A program made the translations under genes and the position numbers. From Morganella psychrotolerans (GTDB lineage: Bacteria > Pseudomonadota > Gammaproteobacteria > Enterobacterales > Enterobacteriaceae), in assembly GCF_001676155.1 (NCBI RefSeq), contig NZ_LZEW01000023.1, positions 62,001 to 126,000 of the forward strand: a stretch of DNA of 64,000 nt, given 5' to 3'. This document shows, one piece after another, positions 41,042-50,564 of this stretch. The notes under the pieces were generated by a model. That model made no database searches. It saw only the letters and a program-made list of their open reading frames with translations, and had not been told where the DNA came from. Within the stretch, counting starts at the first letter, position 1. Each line of letters starts with the position of its first letter.

Positions 41042-42034
41042 ATGAACCGTGGGGATAAAATAAATGCCGGTAAACTCATTCCTATGAAACAATCATCTCT
41101 GCACGTATCAATTACCAATTATATTCTTTGCTGGGTCGAACAGAACCTGAATACAGGTGCGGCTGTGACTGATTTAATAAAATTAACCGGCTACAGCCGC
41201 AGTGCCGTGGAATACTTATTTATGGAAGAATTCGGATTACGGTTGGGTCTGTATATTTTTCACCGCCGGATGACCCATGCCGCCGTAATGTTAAGACTAT
41301 CCTCGCTGACGGTAACAGAAATTGCCGAGGCGTTTCGCTATTATAGCGGACCCAATTTTGCACGCGCCTTCCGGTCATGTTTTGGTAAAAGTCCGACTGA
41401 ATACCGCAATGATCCCACCCGGAACCGAATTGCACTGCAAATACCACTGGAATACCGATCGCCGGATTTTCAGGCAGCGGTATTTGATTTCGATACGCCC
41501 TACTTTATTTGTGGACAGCGGTTTAAATGCACCACAGGTACAGGGTTTGATACCGAAAATGATAACCGGTTAATTGCTAAATTAAATTACCATGCGAAAA
41601 TACATGACAGGGCAGAGACTAATGCAGTCTGGATTGCCGCCACGATAACCAGTTCCGGCAATACATTACCCGACAGACAGAGGCTGGTAAATGTTGACAC
41701 GGTAATAGGCGATATTACTGAATATGAAACCGGTTGTTCCATGGGAGTTTCTCCCGGAAAATATGCCGTATTCTATTTTACCGGGCTCCGGGAGGAATTT
41801 CTTTTCTTTTTAAGGCAGGCATTAACCGAGCCGGTCGCCATAACAAACTGCACTTTATCCAGTTCATCCAGCGCATCTGTCACCGTGGCTGCGTTATCTA
41901 ACACATACTGCGCCCACAATCCTATCTGGAGACCGGCCCGGGATGTATCTCGTGGCTCCACATCGGTTTCGTTCAGATACAGTAAATTGACGGCTCTGAT
42001 AGTTTACTTTCCTGTGAGCAAACACCGATTTTAA
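41042..42034 (+). CDS. AraC-family regulator with Rob-like C-terminal domain, 3' end replaced
   Basis: A regulator with an N-terminal two-HTH domain (AAVTDLIKLTGYSRSAVEYLF and VTEIAEAFRYYSGPNFARAF, KSPTEYRNDP) followed by a GyrI/Rob-like effector domain (SPGKYAVFYFTGLREEF). The last 70 or so residues, from about position 41815, are not native: they are the antisense of a choloylglycine-hydrolase fragment. The original gene was therefore cut by a rearrangement. The start could equally be the ATG at 41084 (MKQSSLHVSITNYI), which fits relatives better; neither has a strong ribosome site. It lies downstream of the alkyl sulfatase and may have regulated that cluster. Confidence 0.72.
   Translation: MNRGDKINAGKLIPMKQSSLHVSITNYILCWVEQNLNTGAAVTDLIKLTGYSRSAVEYLFMEEFGLRLGLYIFHRRMTHAAVMLRLSSLTVTEIAEAFRYYSGPNFARAFRSCFGKSPTEYRNDPTRNRIALQIPLEYRSPDFQAAVFDFDTPYFICGQRFKCTTGTGFDTENDNRLIAKLNYHAKIHDRAETNAVWIAATITSSGNTLPDRQRLVNVDTVIGDITEYETGCSMGVSPGKYAVFYFTGLREEFLFFLRQALTEPVAITNCTLSSSSSASVTVAALSNTYCAHNPIWRPARDVSRGSTSVSFRYSKLTALIVYFPVSKHRF
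41815..42009 (-). pseudogene. Inverted fragment of a choloylglycine-hydrolase-family gene
   Basis: Read on the minus strand from about 42009, the peptide IRAVNLLYLNETD, then LQIGLWAQYVLDNAATVTDA, then LDELDKVQFVMATG is typical of the N-terminal half of choloylglycine hydrolase/penicillin V acylase proteins ('LYL.E' and 'WAQYVLDN.ATV'). It has no start and is cut at both ends. It overlaps the tail of the AraC frame on the other strand and lies about 530 bases from a more complete family member at 42539. Confidence 0.65.
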
Positions 42035-42538
42035 TTAATCATTTAGCTCAAAATTTGTTTCATCATATGCATGAAATAGCTGCCTATATCTTTGTGCGCG
42101 GGTCTATTCGCTTTAGTATTTCCGGCCTGATTATTATTATCCTGACTACTTACCCGGTAAAAAAAATAACAACTAATTAATTTTAAGATGAATAAGACCA
42201 GTATTGATAACACTGCGCGGTGTTGCATATCCGCATTAACGCCGTTGTACATACCTTATCATCGCTATATATAACCACACTTACACAATCAATATAATCG
42301 GTACATTCACCGGACGTGAGCATTACCTGTAATAACCAGATATACAGATTAAATACATACCATATTCAATTTTTCTCTGTAACAGCCTGTAAAATTAATA
42401 TTTCACTGATTATATTCTGTGATATGCTGATGTTTGAGAAAATAGTGCGCTATATTTAATTCTTTTACTTCCTGTTGTACTATTTTTTACCCGAATTTTC
42501 ACCGGAACAGAATTCACTATTAATTGTGATGACTTCAA
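42010..42538. other. AT-rich spacer without a supported gene
   Basis: About 500 bases between the AraC/hydrolase junction and the choloylglycine-hydrolase gene. A 69-codon minus-strand frame (42252-42043) exists but has no ribosome site or family likeness. I see no clear promoter or terminator, though the region just before 42539 must carry the promoter of the next gene. Confidence 0.5.
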
Positions 42539-43626
42539 ATGAAACTGAATAAAATACTGAGCTGCGTATTATCCTCGTTACTGTTTACTTCTTTTGCAGG
42601 TATCGCCTGTTCAAGCCTGGCGATTACGGATAGTCAGAACCATGTTTATCAGGGCAGGACGATGGAATTATCTGAATCACTCCCTTCATGGCTGACTTAT
42701 TACCCAAAAAATACCGTTTTTCAGAAAAAAAACACCGGATGGTAAAAACGGAATTCGTTATCAGTCCCGGTACGATATCCTGGCTATCTCGACAGAAATT
42801 TACTTTGATGGTGATGATCACAATATTTTGCAGGGGCTCAACAGCGGCGGGCTCTCTTACAGCGCCAATATGATTGATGAAGCGGATCTGACACCGCTTA
42901 AATCTGCGGATTATGATAAAGCTATTCCCGTTATTACTATCGGAGAGTGGGCGCTTGCTAACTTTTCAAGCGTCGGAGAAGTTAAAAAAGCCGTTAATGA
43001 TGGTTATTTTTGGGCACCGACATTAAAAAAAATTCGGAAACCTGAAATCCCCCCTTCACTATGCATTTCATGACAAGAATGGCGGTAGCATTGTAGTGGA
43101 AGCCAATAATGGCAAACTGCAAGTGTATGATAACCCGACCAGGGTGATGACCAACGGACCTGATTTCCCATGGCATCTGAAAAACCTCAATAATTATACC
43201 CAACTGACTAACGTGGATCACTCAACAGCGACACTTGGCGGAATCAGTGTATCGCAGCCGGACAGCGGTATTGCAACATCAGCCCTGCCTTCATCGGATA
43301 CTTCGGTAGGCCGTTTTATCCGGGGTATTTATTATTCAACCCATGCCCGGAAAGCAGGCAGTTCTTCTGAAGCGATGAATACACTGGCCCATATCATGAA
43401 CCGTTTCGACCGCACTAAAGATATTACCGTCGATACCATGGGTGAAAGTGGCAGCAATACAGGAAAAATAACAACTGAATACACGGTCTGGACCACCCTG
43501 TCTGATTTGAGCAACGGAGTGATGATGATCAGGGGTTATAACGATATTAACTACACCTCTTACTCACTTGAGCAGTTCAAAAACGCAACCAAACCCGTCT
43601 TTGAGCGAATCAATGTGGGCAGTTGA
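42539..43626 (+). pseudogene. Choloylglycine hydrolase / linear amide C-N hydrolase family protein, two frameshifts
   Basis: An exported Ntn-hydrolase, about 360 residues restored. The leader MKLNKILSCVLSSLLFTSF-AGIA ends just before C24, which would be the N-terminal nucleophile (CSSLAITDS). Then come YQGRTMELSESLPSW, GLNSGGLSYSANMIDEADL, and the C-terminal YTVWTTLSDLSNGVMMIRGY. The frame breaks at two eight-A runs, 42725-42732 and 43025-43032. Seven A in each restores QKKTPDGKNGIRY and LKKFGNLKSPLHYAFHDKNG. The family cleaves bile-salt or penicillin V amides and N-acyl homoserine lactones; the substrate is not predictable here. Confidence 0.78.
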
Positions 43627-43699
43627 ACCCCGCTCTATAGTCCTGCCGGTAAGCGTTTTCTCTTGCCGGCAATTTGCAGTCAGCGAGCCCCGGATTATG

Positions 43700-44177
43700 T
43701 CAGACGCCGAGCAGTTTTACCGTGGCATCCACATCTATTTCATCTTCCGAAAAGATCAGTGTTGTTCCCTGGAAGGTGGTGATCGCCAGTTTTTTCAGCG
43801 TGCGCATTTCATCTGGTGCGCTGGTCAATTTAGGTCTGATGCTGCTCATCAGTACACCGACTGACAGCACGGTTTTCTCTTTATCAATTGTGGAGTCAAC
43901 CGGCACTTCTTCACTGTAAATCAGGTAGGATTTGATCGACGTAAGTTTAATGCGTTCGCCCGCAATATAGATATATTTGCTTTCCGGTATAACTTTTACA
44001 GAATAGGCGGATAAACCTTTGTTATTTGTCGTGGGTTCAAAAGTCACTGCCGCATCTTTTTTTTATCAGCTCAGGGTTGGCGACCTTAACCTCATGAAAA
44101 TAACGGTTATCACCATTTTCATCTTTGATAAACCCAAAACCTTTATCTTCAAACCACGTTGTGATCGTTCCGTTCAT
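43700..44177 (-). pseudogene. Cold-shock-domain protein with an extra C-terminal domain, one frameshift
   Basis: The N-terminal 65 residues form a cold-shock domain with RNP1 (KGFGFIKDE) and RNP2-like YFHEVKV. About 90 further residues follow (SKYIYIAGERIKLTSIKSYL ... TLIFSEDEIDVDATVKLLGV) that I cannot assign to a family. The restored length is about 158. Eight A at 44057-44064 (on the minus strand after CTGAT) should be seven to read LIKKDAAVTFEPT. I chose the ATG at 44177, where AGGGG is well spaced. The ATG at 44183 is too close to it. It converges on the choloylglycine-hydrolase gene. Confidence 0.7.
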
Positions 44178-44266
44178 CGCCATTACCCCTGCTTAATCAT
44201 TTATATGCTCAGTTTTTGCAGCGCGCAGTATAAAGCACATTGCCTGTGCAAACCATGTCTTTGCTT

Positions 44267-44390
44267 ATACCCTTATTCATTCAAACTGCAGGTTCGTTGG
44301 CGGAACGATGACAGCCGGGTCACATACTGATGTATGCTTCCCGTCAGGCTTCCTTTGCCGCCTGCCTGCATCCTGAATGACGTTGGGTAT
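44267..44390. repeat. ERIC/IRU-type intergenic repeat, copy 2
   Basis: 124 bp, opposite in orientation to copy 1 (it opens ATACCCTTATTCATTC and ends GAATGACGTTGGGTAT). It is more diverged in the core (GGAACGATGACAGCCGG). It lies between the divergent cold-shock and pseudouridine synthase genes. Confidence 0.85.
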
Positions 44391-44480
44391 ACATCCGGAT
44401 GATGAATGCCCTGTGGCCACTGTCGCCAGCCGGCTTAAAATTCGCTATCATTCACTCCCGCTCTTTATCCGGATAGCCCG

Positions 44481-45179
44481 ATGTCTGCCATTATTGATAC
44501 CTTTATTGCCCCGCCGTGTCATGACGAGATAGAGATAATCTTGCAAGACGATCATCTGGTGCTTATCAATAAACCCGCCGGGCTGCTCAGTCTCTCGGGA
44601 AAAAATCCGCAAAATCTGGATTCAGTACATTACCGGCTGGTGCAACTCTTTCCGGGCTGCACCCTGGTTCATCGTCTGGATTTCGGGACGTCCGGGCTGA
44701 TGGTGATTGCCCGCAATAAAGGGATAAACGCCGCCCTCTGCCAACAGTTCAGCCAACGCACAGTAACCAAAGTATACAGCGCGCTGCTTTGCGGGCATCT
44801 GAGCGATAATGAAGGCGTGATAGATGCCGCAATAGCCAAAGACCCTGCGCTGTTTCCACGGATGTCCATCTGTGCTATCCGCGGCAAGCCCGCCCGCTCA
44901 CACTACCGGGTCATTGAGCGCGTTTATCATAAGTCAGAAGACGGAACATTGCTGCCGGTAACGCGGGTACAGCTAACCCCGGAAACCGGGCGCACTCATC
45001 AACTGCGCATTCACTGTCAGTTGTCGGGACATCCGATTCTGGGCTGCGACCTTTATGGCGGGCTCCTGCAACCCGGAACAGAAAAAACACCCCGGTTGAT
45101 GTTGCACGCCAGTGAGCTTAATTTTGTTCATCCCGTCAGCGGAGAGCCAATTAACGCCCAAAATGCCAGCCCGTTCTGA
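44481..45179 (+). CDS. RluA-family pseudouridine synthase
   Basis: A 232-residue synthase that isomerises uridine to pseudouridine in RNA. The catalytic Asp is in VHRLDFGTSGLMVIA near residue 72; LINKPAGLLSLSG near 29 and ETGRTHQLRIHCQLSGHPILG near 170 are the other family blocks. There is no S4 domain. It is closest in layout to RluA, which modifies 23S and tRNA, but the exact target cannot be fixed. It stands alone between an ERIC element and a convergent gene. Confidence 0.9.
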   Translation: MSAIIDTFIAPPCHDEIEIILQDDHLVLINKPAGLLSLSGKNPQNLDSVHYRLVQLFPGCTLVHRLDFGTSGLMVIARNKGINAALCQQFSQRTVTKVYSALLCGHLSDNEGVIDAAIAKDPALFPRMSICAIRGKPARSHYRVIERVYHKSEDGTLLPVTRVQLTPETGRTHQLRIHCQLSGHPILGCDLYGGLLQPGTEKTPRLMLHASELNFVHPVSGEPINAQNASPF

Positions 45180-45231
45180 CAGCAAACATACTTATACCAA
45201 TACTTCTGAAAAAACGCTTATATATACGCCA

Positions 45232-45771
45232 TTACCACATCAAATCATCAGGCACTTTAAAATCAGCATACGGATCGTCTTCATCTTCCGCTTCCCGGCT
45301 AAGTGCATTATTTAATACAATACTGTCCGCATCCCGCTGCATAATTTTATCAGCAACACTCGCGGGGATAATCGCGTATTCATTCACGTCGCTGTTATCA
45401 ATAACTAAACGGGCAATGGCGAGACGACCACTGATCAGCTGCGTCTGAGTAATCTTATCCACAATCGCTTTTTTAATAACATTATTATCGGTGAAGTTAA
45501 AACTGATATCGCCTTTTGAAATAGCGATTCTGTTCATTTCAATAAGCTGTTTTACCTGCGCTTTATATTCTTTAGATAACGCGGCTTGTTTTTGCTGGTC
45601 GCTCAACTGTTTATCGCGCTCAGATTGTACTTTTTTGTTTTCTTCCACAGCCTCTCTTGCTTCACGTGCCTGAACCCGTGATTTTTTAGCTGTTCTCTGA
45701 ACTTTAGCTACCTTTTTGCTGGTTACCAGCCCGGCTTTCAGCATCTGCTCTTGTAAGGTGAGTTTTGTCAT
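45232..45771 (-). CDS. yaiL: DUF2058 protein, YaiL-like
   Basis: A 179-residue highly charged cytoplasmic protein matching YaiL/DUF2058. It starts MTKLTLQEQMLKAGLVTSKK, passes through a Lys/Glu-rich probable coiled coil (about 20-75), and has FNFTDNNVIKKAIVDKITQ and IPASVADKIMQRD. The end is acidic and closes with VPDDLMW. The function is not established. It is separated from the fimbrial operon by about 100 bases and converges with the pseudouridine synthase. Confidence 0.88.
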   Translation of the reverse strand: MTKLTLQEQMLKAGLVTSKKVAKVQRTAKKSRVQAREAREAVEENKKVQSERDKQLSDQQKQAALSKEYKAQVKQLIEMNRIAISKGDISFNFTDNNVIKKAIVDKITQTQLISGRLAIARLVIDNSDVNEYAIIPASVADKIMQRDADSIVLNNALSREAEDEDDPYADFKVPDDLMW

Positions 45772-45879
45772 TTTCGTTTCTTTTTCGTTTTCGTTTCTGA
45801 ACCGGTTGAATAATGGGTGGGATTATACCTGTAATTTTCAGCGCTGTATCACGCTGCCAAACCCGGCAAGTCAATGGTT

Positions 45880-47067
45880 TTACCGGTATATCAGTGTAAA
45901 TCCGGCAGTAGTCTGAAGTTTACCTTCACGAATTTCAGGTGCAACCTGATAATAGCGACCACTGACAGAAAAATGATAAACACCTCTGATTACCTCATAG
46001 CTGTTTTCCACATCCCACTGAGTGTCGTCATTAATATAAACCGGCGCATCCGTACCGAGCGGCTTGATATTATTATCAATTAACACCTGAACACCGACAC
46101 CTTTTGCTGCATTTTGTCCGGTCAGATTATTAAGCAAAACCCCCTGACGCCGCAATGCCCCTGATGCTTCATTTCCGGCAATAGCTTCAAAAACAGATGC
46201 ACGGATATTACGGATAATATTCGTCCCCGCGCAATCAATATACACATCCACACTCTGCGGACCATTATCACCATAGGCGGTACTGCCTGTTCCGGAAAAC
46301 TGAGCAGAACTGACTTTGCCGAGGCTGAGAAGTTGCTCCCGGTTGGAAAAGCGGTAACGGCAGGACTCTTTCAGATATTTGACAGAAATATTGCTGACTT
46401 TTTTCAGCGGAATCGTCCAGCGTCCGTCCAACTCAATGGCTCCGCTGCGGTTATATATTGAAATAGCAACAGGATAAGGTGAATTAACATTCACCGGCAG
46501 ATAAGCGAGTCCGTTATTGTCATCCGGCTGTTCATTGGTTCTGACCAGTGTCACTTTAACGCCCAGTGCGAACTGAGCCGTCGCGGTACAACTGATATCA
46601 ATGTCTGATGCGCCGGTTGTGCTTATCTTACTGTACCTGGTGATAGCCGGATTAACATAAGTCCCTGAAAATGCACCGCCGATATCCAGCCGGTAACCCA
46701 CTCCCGGCACATTTGACTGAATAATGGCATAGCCGTCTTTCTCGCCCAGAACAGTACCAATTCCTTCCGCAGTCACTGATGCACGGTACGTTTCACCTTT
46801 TGTACACTTAAACCTGGGCGATGAATAACTTGTATGAAAATGCGGAATATATTCGGTTTCAATTAATCGTCCGCTGGTATCACGGATAGGCTCACCAAAT
46901 TCGTAGCTGCCGGAGTTAAATACGCCGATAGTGGCACGAATATTTGTCGCTCCCCGCCAGACAGGGGCAACGTGCCCCTTAATATCGGTAATGGTGCTGA
47001 ATGCTGATACCTGCATGCTGGTAATCATCAATAACAGGGAAAACAAACAGTTAATTCTCATGATCAA
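45880..47067 (-). CDS. Fimbrial tip adhesin-like protein
   Basis: A 395-residue exported protein, the last gene of the fimbrial operon, overlapping the usher gene by 17 bases. The signal peptide ends MQVSAFS. It has four or more Cys (FKCTKG, DISCTA, ESCRYR, IDCAGT), a lectin-like N-domain and a C-domain with pilin-like strands that closes AGFTLIYR. Position, size and two-domain shape indicate a tip adhesin; the receptor cannot be inferred. Low similarity to named adhesins is usual for this class. Confidence 0.75.
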   Translation of the reverse strand: MIMRINCLFSLLLMITSMQVSAFSTITDIKGHVAPVWRGATNIRATIGVFNSGSYEFGEPIRDTSGRLIETEYIPHFHTSYSSPRFKCTKGETYRASVTAEGIGTVLGEKDGYAIIQSNVPGVGYRLDIGGAFSGTYVNPAITRYSKISTTGASDIDISCTATAQFALGVKVTLVRTNEQPDDNNGLAYLPVNVNSPYPVAISIYNRSGAIELDGRWTIPLKKVSNISVKYLKESCRYRFSNREQLLSLGKVSSAQFSGTGSTAYGDNGPQSVDVYIDCAGTNIIRNIRASVFEAIAGNEASGALRRQGVLLNNLTGQNAAKGVGVQVLIDNNIKPLGTDAPVYINDDTQWDVENSYEVIRGVYHFSVSGRYYQVAPEIREGKLQTTAGFTLIYR

Positions 47068-49564
47068 TCACCCCGCAGGTCACTGTGACAACTGAAACTT
47101 TATCATTCATAAGGTATTTCTGATTAATTGCATTCAGATCTACCTCACACTGACCACCATCAGCCGAATTGGTATCCACCAGAATCTTTGTCAGTTTCTC
47201 ATTCAGATTCAGGAAGATTTTCCCGCCCTGTCCGACAAACGTAAGTGGCGTATTATCATTACTATAGACGGTGGCGCCAAGGGACAATGCATGCCCCTGT
47301 TCATCCGTGGCTTTCAGGACGACCGGCGCACCAATCCGGGTATCCAGCGTCACAAACACCGCACTGCCGGAGCGCGGGATAACCATTCTCTTTGATTCTT
47401 CAATGGTGTAATTCTGCCCCAGATCTTTGGTTTCCACGCCGATTAAATTCTTCCGGTAAGGCACTAAATTCGGCTGGATAGCATAACCGGCGCTGTTAGT
47501 TGTTGTATCCGCTCCAATAACCTGCGCATTTTCAACACCTTCCGCCTTAATAACAGCGAATGAACTTCCCAGCGTATTGGAGAACAAAAGTCCTCCGCTG
47601 TGACCGACTATTGCCCCGGAAGCACTCAGACTCAATGTTTTGGCGTCAGGATAATGGCTGTAATCCGAAGAAAAATCCGCAAATGATGTTTTATAACGCG
47701 CTCCGGCCGTTGCATACCGGTTTGCTTCACCGTCATATCTGTCCTGTCCGGCAGATAATGAATAATCGAGATTTTCATTCAGCCGTCCGCTGACACCGGC
47801 ACCAATATTGCGGGTACTGTCTGAAGAGAGATAATTACTGGTCAGATAGGTGCTGTCACCGACAGAAAGCGGGATACTCAGTGACAGTGAAAAAAGGGTA
47901 TCTTTATTATATTGGTTATCTGTTTTTTGTAATGACGCAATAACACCGGCATCAAAAACCGTTGCCGAATAAGAGAGTGTATATTGTTTGCTGCTTGCGC
48001 TGCTGTTCCAGTAATCCGCCGTTGAACCACTCATACTGATACTGCCGGTGTTATAAGGCAGGCGCTGGCTCATTGATAATGTATATTGGGTTTTCAGTTT
48101 ATACGCATTATTTTGCTGCTGATCATCATATTGATAATGCGCATCATTTATCTGCATCGCGTTATAAACACTGATGTAGTTCTTAGAATCAAACTGTATA
48201 GAAGACAGGTTTATATAGGTTTCGGTTGCCGCAAATGATTTGCTGTAACTGAGTTTATAGGAGCTCCCTTCAAGGGTTTTATCCGTGTCTTTCAGTTGGG
48301 CTTTTGCATGAATAACTTCACCATTAAATGCCCCGACGGGTGTATTTATCGTCATACCTGCCGCGCCGGATAAATAATCATTACTGACCACCGTTCCCAG
48401 AGAAGCCGATATCCGGTTATTAATACCATAGCGCAGTGACGCATCTGTTACCGGATCACCAAAGACACTATTCCGGTAACGTAATTTACCCACACCAATA
48501 TCAAAGTCTAATTTTCCCGGGCGGGTAAATGCCAGCCCGCTCTGAACCGGAATGTTCATCTTTTGTACGTCACCACCGGCGCCGATAATATCAACACGCA
48601 AATCACCCGAATAATAGAGCGGCAGCAGATCACTTATTTCAAAAGGTCCCGCGGGAACAACTGTGCTGTAAATCTCTGTGCCGGAGTCCGCAAGGTACAC
48701 TTTTACCTGCGACTGTGTTTTGGCTATTCCCTGAATAATCGGCGCAAAACCGGTTTCACGACTGGATAACATGCTGTTATCATTGCGTAATCTGACACCG
48801 CGCAATGAACTGCCATTAGAAAACACAGAGCCGGAATAAAAATCACCGAGTGTCAGTTTTCCTCTGACACTATCAATATCCCGCTCAAGCCAGGTCATTA
48901 CCGCTGAATATTTATCATCATTAATCTGACTGTCATGGCGCAGACGCCATTTATAAAAATTCACACCTGAGTTTAATGTCAATGAATCGGCGGTATTTTC
49001 ATAACCTTCCGCACGGGTGGTATAGCGGTTATAAAAATAATTACTGAATATGACGGAATTACCTTCATCCCAATTGTTCGGATTACTTTCCGGCGGGACT
49101 GGTTTAAGTAAATCGCGTTGCGGAACAGAAACAGAAAGTTGCTGTTTATTGAAAATAAATTCGAAAAATGATTCGGGTATCAGGTCTGATAAAGAAGAGC
49201 AGCTATTTTCATCCTGAGTTTCATATTTCTTATGATACAGCTGAACAAGTGAATCGGTTAATCCCATGGAATCAATTAATTCAGGTGTTAAACAAAGCTG
49301 TAATTTCTCATCTTTACTCTCAAGCTTAATGAGAAACTGACCGATGTGCTGTTCATTAATATAAACATCCGTGCTGTATAATCCCGGCATCTGATCATTA
49401 TCAGTCGCCAGCACACGTAAATCGACATCGTCACTAACTGCGTAATTTTTAATAAATGCAGGGTTAAATTCATAATCATCGTCGTCATTATCGTCAGCCA
49501 ATACCATGCTGCACGGCAGCATGACCGAGAATAAAATAACCGGCAGATAATTAAACCCTTTCAT
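47051..49564 (-). CDS. Fimbrial outer-membrane usher
   Basis: An 837-residue usher of the FimD/PapC family, which assembles pilins at the outer membrane. After the signal peptide come the N-terminal chaperone-binding part (YEFNPAFIKNYAV, YINEQHIGQFLIKL), a long beta-barrel with SSRETGFAPIIQGIAKTQSQ and AGPFEISDLLP, and a C-terminal domain (IPRSGSAVFVTLDTRIGAPV ... FVGQGGKIFL). A paired Cys lies at the end (GGQCEVDL, TVTCGV). Length is normal. The chaperone gene is 18 bases upstream and the adhesin overlaps downstream. Confidence 0.94.
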   Translation of the reverse strand: MKGFNYLPVILFSVMLPCSMVLADDNDDDDYEFNPAFIKNYAVSDDVDLRVLATDNDQMPGLYSTDVYINEQHIGQFLIKLESKDEKLQLCLTPELIDSMGLTDSLVQLYHKKYETQDENSCSSLSDLIPESFFEFIFNKQQLSVSVPQRDLLKPVPPESNPNNWDEGNSVIFSNYFYNRYTTRAEGYENTADSLTLNSGVNFYKWRLRHDSQINDDKYSAVMTWLERDIDSVRGKLTLGDFYSGSVFSNGSSLRGVRLRNDNSMLSSRETGFAPIIQGIAKTQSQVKVYLADSGTEIYSTVVPAGPFEISDLLPLYYSGDLRVDIIGAGGDVQKMNIPVQSGLAFTRPGKLDFDIGVGKLRYRNSVFGDPVTDASLRYGINNRISASLGTVVSNDYLSGAAGMTINTPVGAFNGEVIHAKAQLKDTDKTLEGSSYKLSYSKSFAATETYINLSSIQFDSKNYISVYNAMQINDAHYQYDDQQQNNAYKLKTQYTLSMSQRLPYNTGSISMSGSTADYWNSSASSKQYTLSYSATVFDAGVIASLQKTDNQYNKDTLFSLSLSIPLSVGDSTYLTSNYLSSDSTRNIGAGVSGRLNENLDYSLSAGQDRYDGEANRYATAGARYKTSFADFSSDYSHYPDAKTLSLSASGAIVGHSGGLLFSNTLGSSFAVIKAEGVENAQVIGADTTTNSAGYAIQPNLVPYRKNLIGVETKDLGQNYTIEESKRMVIPRSGSAVFVTLDTRIGAPVVLKATDEQGHALSLGATVYSNDNTPLTFVGQGGKIFLNLNEKLTKILVDTNSADGGQCEVDLNAINQKYLMNDKVSVVTVTCGVIDHEN

Positions 49565-49582
49565 GAAATTAGCCCAATAACC

Positions 49583-50326
49583 TTAATTTACTATTTTAAC
49601 CGAATCTGAACTGCCGCCTGAATCATTAATATAACTAAATTTAATTTCCGCAGACTGACCCGGAACGGTATTTAACCGGCTAATTTTTGCCTTAGTTATT
49701 CCGCCGAAAGGTGACATCATGGCTAAACCTGACTGTACGTCATATTCCTGCCCGCCGGTAATAACCCTGGCTTTATCAAGGGTAATATAGAAGGCGCTGT
49801 TATTTTTCGCTGACAACCAAATATCTGAACCTTGTTTTGTTATTGTCCAGTCAATCTTATCAACCGCTGTATTGTAATCACCGGCAATAGCCGAAGGCCG
49901 GTAAAAGAATTTAAATTTAGATAAAACAGATATTTGCAAGCTGTTTTCAATGTTTTTACTTTTAGGCGGGACATCAAGAACATTCAGTGTAAAAACACTT
50001 TCACGATCGGTTGCAAGCGGCTCACCGGTATACAGAATACGGACTGTCTGGACATTACCCGGCTTGATTTTAAATAATGGCGGCAGCACAACAAACGGAG
50101 TGTCCTCAATATCTGCCTTTGAGACTTCTTTATCTGTTCTTTTTTCGGAGAAACCTGTTGTCAGCCATACCTGGCTCAGTGCTGTTTTTTCACCGCTGTT
50201 TTCAACATTAATGGATATTTCCTTATCATCTGAAGGATATACAAACCGGGTACCGGTTATCACAATACTGGCTGTCGCCGGAATAGCCACTAACGACAGA
50301 AAGACAGCTATCATCTTTTTAATCAT
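49583..50326 (-). CDS. Periplasmic fimbrial chaperone (PapD-like)
   Basis: A 247-residue periplasmic chaperone with two Ig-like domains. The signal peptide is MIKKMIAVFLSLVAIPATA; ITGTRFVYPSDDKEISINVEN opens the first domain. FVVLPPLFKIKPGNVQTVRI with the following LYTGEPLATDRESVFTLNV is the G1-strand hallmark, with the Arg that anchors pilin ends. It donates a strand to pilins and delivers them to the adjacent usher. An ERIC element separates it from the pilin gene, so its expression may be uneven relative to the pilin. Confidence 0.93.
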   Translation of the reverse strand: MIKKMIAVFLSLVAIPATASIVITGTRFVYPSDDKEISINVENSGEKTALSQVWLTTGFSEKRTDKEVSKADIEDTPFVVLPPLFKIKPGNVQTVRILYTGEPLATDRESVFTLNVLDVPPKSKNIENSLQISVLSKFKFFYRPSAIAGDYNTAVDKIDWTITKQGSDIWLSAKNNSAFYITLDKARVITGGQEYDVQSGLAMMSPFGGITKAKISRLNTVPGQSAEIKFSYINDSGGSSDSVKIVN

Positions 50327-50435
50327 ACGTGTTTTATATACTCGGATAATGATGAGTTAAAGACAAAAAAACAGAAAATGGAAACAGGGTGATTAGAACA
50401 AATTCACCGGCCTATTTCCATTATATTTTATAAAT

Positions 50436-50559
50436 ATACCCTTATTCATTCAAACTGCAGGTTCGTTGGCTACTCTCAGCCAGCCGGGTCACATAGTTTA
50501 CTATGCTCCCAGTCTATCTTCCCTTGCCGCCTTCCTGCATCTTGAATGACGTTGGGTAT
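50436..50559. repeat. ERIC/IRU-type intergenic repeat, copy 3
   Basis: 124 bp, in the same orientation as copies 2 and 4. It lies inside the fimbrial operon between the major pilin stop and the chaperone start. When transcribed it would fold into a long stem, which could uncouple abundant pilin mRNA from the downstream genes. Confidence 0.88.
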
Positions 50560-50564
50560 GAATA

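Noticed and set aside
42043..42252. 69-codon minus-strand hydrophobic frame
   Set aside because: Composition follows the AT-rich spacer, there is no ribosome site, and no related protein is recognised.
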